The notes under the pieces were generated by a model, which did not search any database, was not told the DNA's origin, and was given only the letters and a program-made list of their open reading frames with translations. Shown here piece by piece: positions 58,701-64,000 of a DNA stretch of 64,000 nucleotides (within the stretch, counting starts at the first letter, position 1; each line of letters opens with the position of its first letter). The stretch lies in contig JAUJYN010000027.1 of NCBI GenBank assembly GCA_030737835.1, forward strand, positions 124,001-188,000. Reading direction: 5' to 3'. Both the position numbers and the translations under genes were made by a program. The DNA is from Acorus gramineus (taxonomy: Eukaryota; Streptophyta; Magnoliopsida; Acorales; Acoraceae).

Positions 58701-61025
58701 TGTTTATTCTCTTTCCAAAATACTATCTGACTTGCATTGGTTTGTGATGTTAATTATCCATTCTCTCAGACAGAGGGCCATAAAGGACTAATTTGTGGAT
58801 GTGTTTTTAATTGTTGTTGCTTTTTCAAGATACCGTATATTCCTACTTGCATTTGTTTGTGTCCAATCCCTATCAAACTGAGTGGTTTGCTTTTCCAGAA
58901 CAACTCCTCAATTAGTACACATTTCTGTTTCTGTGGACTTAAATATTGAATGACTGAAATGTTTCTTCCCCTTGTAGCTCCCACTGTGCAGTTGCTATTT
59001 CATTCACATGCAAGCAAATCCAAGGCAGAAAAGTTTAGGGAGCATATTCTGCAAGCATTTGAATCTGTTCTTGGGTCTGAAGTAACTATTGAAATCAGAT
59101 GTGAATCCAAGAAGGACGTTAAAGTGGGGGTTCAGTTTCCGCTAGTCTTACCGGTTTGTGAAAATGGATTCTCTAGGATGAACATCAACCAAGGTTCTGT
59201 TCCCACTGACAGGGCATCAAAGTCAGGATCTGAGAGCCATACAAAAAGGCTTCACAAAGATAGATTTGAGTCTGCACAACCAGGTCACTTACAGTCAAAC
59301 TCCCATGAAGTTTCAAAGAACGAAATTGTTGAAGTATTAACTTCTCCTCAATGGCACCAAAACCTTGAGCAGAAAGATGACATTGCACAAATTGAGAGAG
59401 AAGATTTGGGTAATGTATGGGACGGTGAAGCAACATCTTCTCATAACCAGGCTGTGATAGGTCCATGTCCTGAAAGAAGGGAATGTGGAGAACCATCTCG
59501 GAGACAAAGCTTAGTAAGAAGTAAAGTATCCCTTGCGCATGTGATTCAGCAAGCAGAAGGCTGTGCACAAGGAACTGGTTGGTCTAGACGCAAAGCGATC
59601 TCAATTGCTGAAAAGCTTGAACAAGAGAATCTGTACGTGCTCCCTTAGCAATCAATAGATCTTGTTTTAATTACATAAATTCATAATTTTCACAGCAAGT
59701 GGTGGGGTAGTATATAAAATGATCATCTTGGGTTTATATTCATTTCAAGCATGCTTATAATGGGTGCATGTTTTTCTTTTACATGAATATCATGGTCCCA
59801 AATAAAATGGAGTTTTTTTCGTTAATATCTTTTCTTGATCTGACCTGATATAGAAATCTTTCAGATTTTTTTTTTTGGTATAAAATGGTGTTTATCATCA
59901 TAACTTGAATATTTGCACTTTTGCACCTTTGCAGGAGACTGGAACCTAGATCAAGAAGCTTGCTTTGCTGGAAATCTACTAGAACTCAAGGGAAGGTAAT
60001 ATTTTTGCCAGTTTTATGTTACAATGATCAAACTAATGGAACAAAAATGTTTTGATATTTAATTTTTTCAGATGCCATGTATAAAGATTGATGACTCTAC
60101 CATTTAAAAAATAAGCTTCAATGGATATATATACAAATTGCTACGAGTGTATATGGAACTCTGTAGTTGAGTGAACTTCAGGGTCTGGTTTATAAAGTTA
60201 ATGATCAAACTCATATTTTTGTTAAACCTAGTGTTAACATGAACTCTGTAGTTGATTGACTTCAGGGTCTGGTTTATAAAGTTAATGATCAACCTCATGT
60301 CATTGTTAAACCTAGTGTTAACATGAACTTTTGAAGAACTGGACTTCTCTTTACTTTCTTTTTACCCAAAAACAAAAAAAAGAATAGAAAAAGAAAAGAA
60401 CAAACCAAAGAGAATCATTAGTGACTGAAAATCTGTTCAATGAAGAAAGACTTGCAGTTCATTTCGATCACTTATTTAATTGTTTTTCTGCAGCTTCCAC
60501 ATCTGAGAATCAGGAGACGAAAATCACGTTCTTTACTGAAGCTCCTTCCTTGTGCTAGATGTCTTTGTACCAATTCTCAAAGGTAAAATTTTCCATTTAT
60601 GTAACATGTGCTGTCATTTTTTTTTTAATAAGGCTCTGCATCTGTGCAGTTGTATTATATGTCTTAATCCATTCCCTTTTTTTATGTCCAAGTCAATCGC
60701 ATAGATCCCTATCAAATAGAACATTGGTAGTCTGATCAGAATAGAAATGAAAGAGATTTCAATAGAGTTTTAAAGATCTTTGCACCCCTTATTACTTGCA
60801 AAGAAATTCCTTGTATCATAATACTCTCATTTCTGGTTTGTAATGTTACATGTAAATCTTATTGCATATGAACACCTTCCATGCTGGATTATTTCATCTA
60901 AAATAAAAAGTGACAGCGCATACCAATTGTGATCATCAGTTCATATCCTGAGCTTTGCTTCTTAAGCTCATTGCAGTACTACACGGCTTGAGCTTCGATT
61001 GATGTCATCGCTGGGAATTATATGA
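43792..61025 (+). CDS. STICHEL-like AAA ATPase (DnaX/clamp-loader-like)
   Basis: Coding exons by splice signals and unbroken phase: 43792-45576, 49695-49914, 51045-51587, 58978-59632, 59935-59995, 60494-60582, 60977-61025 (stop TGA 61023-61025), giving 1133 residues. All introns are GT-AG. The N-terminus has HLTNCIHLRNHMH and SLMRDLIALQRSRSLRDP, hallmarks of the STICHEL-like 3/4 subgroup. The AAA core resembles bacterial DNA polymerase III gamma/tau: Walker A GPHGTGKT at residues 399-406, a zinc cluster at Cys 418, 427, 430 and 433, a Walker B-like VDDCD near 482-485 without the usual Glu, and SDGSLRDAEMTLDQLSLLG at the end of exon 1. A coiled-coil segment (LSEAEKQLRLSNDKL) opens exon 3, and a basic C-terminal tail (RIRRRKSRS) lies in exon 6. 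In Arabidopsis, STICHEL controls trichome branching; the role of the paralogues is less clear. The start was chosen because it precedes the conserved N-terminus without an alternative ATG between. The gene appears intact. Confidence 0.93.
48126..48156. repeat. (CTTTT)n microsatellite
   Basis: About six CTTTT units in intron 1, ending in TTTTTATT. Confidence 0.85.
48824..49282. mobile_element. MITE-like element in intron 1
   Basis: Left end GCTCCCCCGTTTGGATG and right end ATTCAAACGGGAGC are imperfect inverted repeats. The interior is AT-rich with repeated GGAATA/ATTCC and CCCAGAATAA words and no coding capacity (459 bp). I see no clear target duplication, so the class (hAT-like or other) is open. 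Confidence 0.6.
49915..51044 (+). other. Intron 2 of the STICHEL-like gene
   Basis: 1.13 kb, donor ACGTGTGAGT, acceptor TTATTTTCCAG, phase 1. The codon is completed as TTA (Leu) across the junction. Nothing else recognised. Confidence 0.85.
52223..52499. repeat. Tandem duplication in intron 3, copy 1 (split by LINE)
   Basis: Begins AATACCCTGTAGG and continues to TTTCTGTGGACTT, where the LINE was inserted; its last bases reappear at 58630-58665. It matches copy 2 (58666-58942) with scattered differences and small indels. Confidence 0.88.
52860..56035 (-). pseudogene. LINE ORF2: endonuclease and reverse transcriptase
   Basis: Starts near 56035 with ILNWNVCGLNDRCKK, the usual opening of plant L1 endonucleases, with a stop before ETKM. 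The endonuclease continues with ILGDFNVTR and RLDRVLV and ends at CSDHSPLLL. The reverse transcriptase follows: DKAPGPDGFG, LIPKKTGAVEIGDFRPISL, SAFIPGRTLQDG, GLQQGDPLSPLLFV. The active site reads QYADETII, with Glu in place of the second Asp of the usual FADD/YADD. The C-terminal zinc-binding domain shows CGLCGLEEETVEHLILGC near 52990-53050. Several frameshifts (near 55800, 54290, 54000 and 53660) confirm it is dead. ORF2 nicks DNA and copies the element RNA at the insertion site. Confidence 0.88.
56179..58593 (-). pseudogene. LINE ORF1: nucleic-acid-binding protein
   Basis: Two collinear parts separated by one TGA near 58082. The first (58593-58084) has an RARARARA start, Gly-rich sequence and a zinc knuckle beginning CFTCLAWGHVAMEC (near 58310), followed by CWECRNFWHWSGSC. 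The second (58074-56179, 631 codons open) starts with a domain that resembles DUF4283 or an RRM-like fold (LLPREEDHDLILKHGS, VEVFLRGIPLLWRT), followed by long low-complexity sequence. The knuckle lies before the DUF4283-like region, as in some plant L1 ORF1 proteins. ORF1 binds the element RNA. Confidence 0.75.
58666..58942. repeat. Tandem duplication in intron 3, copy 2
   Basis: Starts AATACCCTGTAGG and ends TTTCTGTGGACTT. It is followed by AAATATTGAATGACTGAAATGTTT and then the true acceptor CTTCCCCTTGTAG. In copy 1 the same downstream words run into the AATACCCTGTAG of copy 2, so the duplication created a second, weaker acceptor-like site. Confidence 0.85.
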
Positions 61026-62395
61026 TTGGAGTTCCTCAGATTTCAGTCTATGCAGGTAGCAGTGGAGAATTCTGTAGCACCTGAACATATGTTCAGATGT
61101 AGAATGAAGTGCAAAAGTGTTTATATATATATATCTGGAAAATTTAGCATTCTGCTGCTTTTCAAATGTTTTATACTTCTTGGATATTTATTTGTTTAAT
61201 TTATTTCACTTCATCTATTGAAAAGAAAATTCAACTGAATAATATGAAAATTTCTTTAGATCTAATAATGATGGCATCCAGTTTTGTTATTTTATCCTAC
61301 CTGCTTAATGTGATTTATGACTTGTATAGTGGATCTAAATAATTAAGATTATTTTGTCTCAAAATGACCAGAGAACTCTCATATAAATTAGATGTTGCTT
61401 GTGAAGCGAGTTGATGTTTCATGAGAATTGTTGGTGTTTCAAAAACGGAAGAAACTTCTGTATAATAAAGGCCAAAGGAAGTTGTGTGGAAAATGTTCTC
61501 AAATTCATGTTTACACGGTACATGTTTTTATTTTTTTTAAATAGTAAACATCATCTAATAATGTATATGTTTTGATAAAAAAATATATATTACTCAATTT
61601 CGAGTTGAATGAATCCATTTATAGTAAATATAAAAAAAATTTAATTAGATATAGACTAGAAATTTTTTTTTATCAGAGTTATATGCCTTCCGAAAAAATT
61701 AAGTGTAAGAGCGTCCTCGTTTGTAACACACACAAGAGATAGAAACCAAGACACGTGTTACGGTTTGTACAAAAATAAATGAGAAATACTTTGAATCCTA
61801 ACAATAAACAATCTTTTCATTACATTTGTAACGAAGAGGTTGCTGTCATTGCAGTATAAAGGCTATGTTTTGTTGCAGCTTTAATTTATAAATTATAGAT
61901 TATAGCTTATAGGTATACATTTTAACTTTTTTGATAAGTGCAAAACATGTTTGTTGTAGTTGTTGAAAGTCAGAGGATAAGCAACAGTAGATGATAAAAC
62001 AGCTTTTTGTTGTATAATTATCAAAACTCTCTTTCCAAATGTAAAATTTAAATTTAATTTTTGTTTGATAAAATAATATTATTTTACTTATAAAATTAGT
62101 TTTACGAATATTTAAAAGGTAAATTAATATAATATAAAATAAATAAAAATTTAAATTCATTACAATAATTTTCAAATATTACACTCTAGAACTTTAATAA
62201 ATTTGGTATCCAAAAGAAATTTTTTTATAATAGACATTAGTGTCTAGAAGAATGTTTTTTTAAAAAACAATCCCTAAGCTTTAATCTCATAAGCACCCCA
62301 TATATCTAGGTTACAGATTTTGACTTTTTAAACTTGTTTTTAACTTAAATAAGTTCTAATAAATTTAAATAAATACATAATGGAGGCACAGAAAT
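61026..62395. other. 3' region of the STICHEL-like gene, AT-rich intergenic DNA
   Basis: No gene is seen. Weak polyadenylation-like AATAA words occur near 61238 and 61463. From about 61860 to 62290 the sequence may hold an AT-rich MITE (it opens CAGCTTTAATTTATAAATTA), but I could not define its ends. Confidence 0.4.
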
Positions 62396-63013
62396 TGACT
62401 AACCGGACTCGGGTTGTCAAGATCTGTTGACTCCGCTCCTCCAAGTCTCCTTTCCTTGATTCTGCCGGCTTCCCTCCTCCTAGGATGTGGTGAAGAATTT
62501 GTTTTTGTCTGAACCTGAGATCTCTCTCTAGGCTGTCTATGTACCCTTCTTTTTGTCTCTAGAGATCAAGTCTTACGTAGTTCTCTTTTTATAGTGTTTT
62601 TCTAATCCCTAAACCTTCTGAAGATCACATCCCTATCGGATGAGATGGGATCTCATATTCTAAGGATAAATCCCATGCAATTGCTGAGATTTGTACAATC
62701 CATAGTCATTATCCTTTTGTAAATGACCTAGATTTGCCAAGATTAAGGAGTTGACTCATTATTAATTCCATATCTAAGGCATATCCATGCAATCCCGGAG
62801 GATCAGTACTTTGATGGCTCCAGATTTGATCAATTTGCATCATCCCAGGAAGTCAACAAGTTGGTAACCTTTTGATTGGGTTGGGGGTTTTGGTTGGCTA
62901 GCGGGCCGGATCCACTCGTGGTGGGCAATCTGGGTCGTAGGCCATTGCTTAATCGGATAGCGGGCCGCCGTCACGTGGAGCTCCATGGGTGGGCCTCATT
63001 TTTGGGCCCTACA
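62396..63013 (-). repeat. 3' LTR of a minus-strand Tat-like element (G)
   Basis: On the minus strand it starts TGTAGGGCCCAAAAA at 63013 and ends CCGGTTAGTCA at 62396 (618 bp, TG...CA). A TATA element CTATAAAAAG lies on the minus strand (62586-62594). The 5-bp flank GAAAT (62391-62395) would be one copy of the target duplication; the other is off-window. Confidence 0.7.
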
Positions 63014-63030
63014 GATGCCCCCTTTTTTCT
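63014..63030 (-). other. Polypurine tract of element G
   Basis: Minus strand AGAAAAAAGGGGGCATC lies directly before the LTR start TGTAGGG. It supports the orientation and LTR boundary. Confidence 0.65.
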
Positions 63031-63400
63031 ACCTGACTGGGACCAGAGGTGCCCCAATCTGGTGGAAAAAATATTCCTTCAAGCGACACGTGGCGTGCGG
63101 TACTGATTGCCAGGGGAGAATATTCGTGTCGATCTTCGTACGTTCCTTAATCATGACGGCCCGTAGGGTTTTGAGGGATTGACGTCGACTGAGCCTCTCG
63201 TATTTCGAGGTGAGGGTTCCCAAGGGAGTTAAGGTGTCTGGTTGCATCGGCTGTCCGCTCGTTGACCAAAGTGATGATTTCCGAGGGGGGTTGACGCCCG
63301 TCTCTTCATCGAGCTATCATTTGGGGCGCTCGTCGCATCGTTCTAAGGCAGTTTAATGTTCGGGCGGCATTAGCAGACGCGTGGATAGATGAGGGGGCGC
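63031..63400. other. Non-coding tract between the PPT and antisense ORF of element G
   Basis: GC-rich sequence with no supported frame, equivalent in position to the hairpin-bearing 3' tract of D1 and D2. The GGCGGCTA motif is not seen here. Confidence 0.4.
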
Positions 63401-63473
63401 TCGGTCACCGTAATCACTATAAGAGGAGGAGAGGAGAAGCTGCTTGAGCTATTATTCGATCGATCCTCCCTGA

Positions 63474-63989
63474 GTGTTTTCTCTTCTCGTGCTTCCGTTT
63501 TCCCCGTTTGTCTGCCATGGCTGCCCTTCCAAGAGGTATCTTCGAGGTCCGATATTCCCATGGAGTCGAGGACGGAGAGGGGCTCCGTCCGGGCGAGGCA
63601 TACTTCTCCCACTACCACCTCTCGGTCATCCATCTCCCCCTTCATCCCCTCATCCCTACCTTTCTCACTTGTTTTGGTCTCGAGCTGCTCCAGGTGCATT
63701 TGAACATCTTACGTATCCTACACGCAGCGCTCTACCTCAACGAGACGAGGGGTACAGTCTTGGGATCGTCGAGGTCATGTATTGCTATCGTTTTGCGATG
63801 TGTCCATATGAGAGGCACCGCTTTTACTTTGTTGCCAACGGGCGACGTCGCCTCCTGTTTGCTCTTTTGAACGTCGACCAGAGGTCGAAGAAGGAGGTGG
63901 TTGCCCTTAGCGGGGCGTGGCAGTGCCCGATTCGTGGGGTGCCCCCTGTGTCGACAAGGTTTAGGACCCTCCATAAGCGCTTACGTTGA
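63474..63989 (+). pseudogene. Antisense ORF of element G, Transposase_28-like
   Basis: Plus-strand reading opposite to the element, close to its 3' LTR. The first part (frame from 63508) has PLHPLIPTFLTCFGLELLQVHLNILRIL, then a shift near 63745 leads to VMYCYRFAMCPYERHRFYFVA and a terminal KEVVALSGAWQ. This succession (L-HP-F-L--G----L-PN--R--, then a YF-F segment, then W--FFFV-G-W) resembles the 'putative gypsy type transposon' family (Transposase_28) carried antisense by RIRE2-like Tat elements. It is too broken to call functional and ends at TGA 63987-63989; the product's role is unknown. Confidence 0.5.
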
Positions 63990-64000
63990 CTCCCTTACTC

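Larger units (their letters stand above)
51588..58977 (+). other. Intron 3 of the STICHEL-like gene, enlarged by a LINE
   Basis: 7.4 kb, donor CCTGGTATGT, acceptor TTCCCCTTGTAG, phase 1. About 6.1 kb of it is an antisense LINE (52500-58629). The rest includes a tandem duplication of roughly 0.3 kb whose second copy ends at the exon 4 acceptor. Confidence 0.88.
63031..64000 (-). mobile_element. Tat-like element G, 3' internal end (partial)
   Basis: Defined by the polypurine tract and LTR on its left and by the antisense ORF. The pol region would lie beyond the window edge to the right. Confidence 0.55.

Noticed and set aside
61862..62290. AT-rich MITE downstream of the STICHEL-like gene
   Set aside because: An opening CAGCTTTAATTTATAAATTA and a closing AAGCTTTAATCTCATAAGC hint at ends, but no convincing inverted repeat or target duplication could be defined.
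1..64000. CRISPR array, bacterial operons, riboswitches or rRNA genes
   Set aside because: None are present: spacing, introns and element types are those of a plant nuclear genome. Regular repeats here are LTR minisatellites and microsatellites.

Overview
This window is nuclear DNA of a land plant, most likely a flowering plant. The evidence is one intron-rich nuclear gene of the plant-specific STICHEL-like family, plant LTR retrotransposons of two clades (Tat-type Ty3/gypsy and Tekay/Del-type chromoviruses with tRNA-iMet primer sites), a plant L1-type LINE, MITE-like elements, and a block of plant mitochondrial DNA that still carries unedited codons. I cannot name the species.

Layout. (1) 1 to about 3455: mitochondrial DNA (a nuclear insertion, NUMT, or an assembly join) with nad3, rps12 and sdh3 open on the minus strand and a diverged rps10 piece; the first 1.8 kb is unidentified. 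(2) About 3455-9319: the 3' half of a Tat element, D1: decayed RNase H and integrase, a deleted antisense plant-mobile-domain (PMD) remnant, and a 1.25-kb 3' LTR. (3) 9320-18648: the internal 3' part of a second Tat copy, D2, with a long antisense PMD/coiled-coil pseudogene, interrupted by a chromovirus solo LTR (F, 9808-12913, TSD CTTTT). (4) 18649-40559: the 3' LTR of D2, swollen by a stack of chromovirus insertions. Solo LTR C (TSD CCAGG) sits in the D2 LTR. Element B (TSD TTGGT) sits in C. Solo LTR E sits in the 3' LTR of B. The 5' part of a further element, A, sits in the gag of B and leaves a three-LTR chimera. (5) 40560-43791: AT-rich upstream DNA with a MITE. (6) 43792-61025: a STICHEL-like AAA-ATPase gene in seven coding exons (1133 codons plus stop by my splice model). 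Intron 3 carries an antisense L1 LINE inserted into the first copy of a tandem duplication lying just before the exon 4 acceptor. (7) 62396-64000: 3' LTR and start of a third, minus-strand Tat-like element whose antisense ORF resembles the 'gypsy-type transposon' (Transposase_28) family.

The least ordinary signals are these. Two Tat elements carry different antisense genes (PMD with coiled coil; Transposase_28-like) at the same place between pol and the 3' LTR. Short inverted repeats GGCGGCTA...TAGCCGCC recur throughout the Tat LTR and its 3' region. The chromovirus LTRs carry an alternating-CG tract that is bracketed in five of six copies by matching splice-like donor and acceptor signals, as if the LTR contained a 0.5-0.8 kb intron in its leader.

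All coordinates and alignments were made by eye. Splice sites, nesting order and clade names are inferences from motifs, not from searches.
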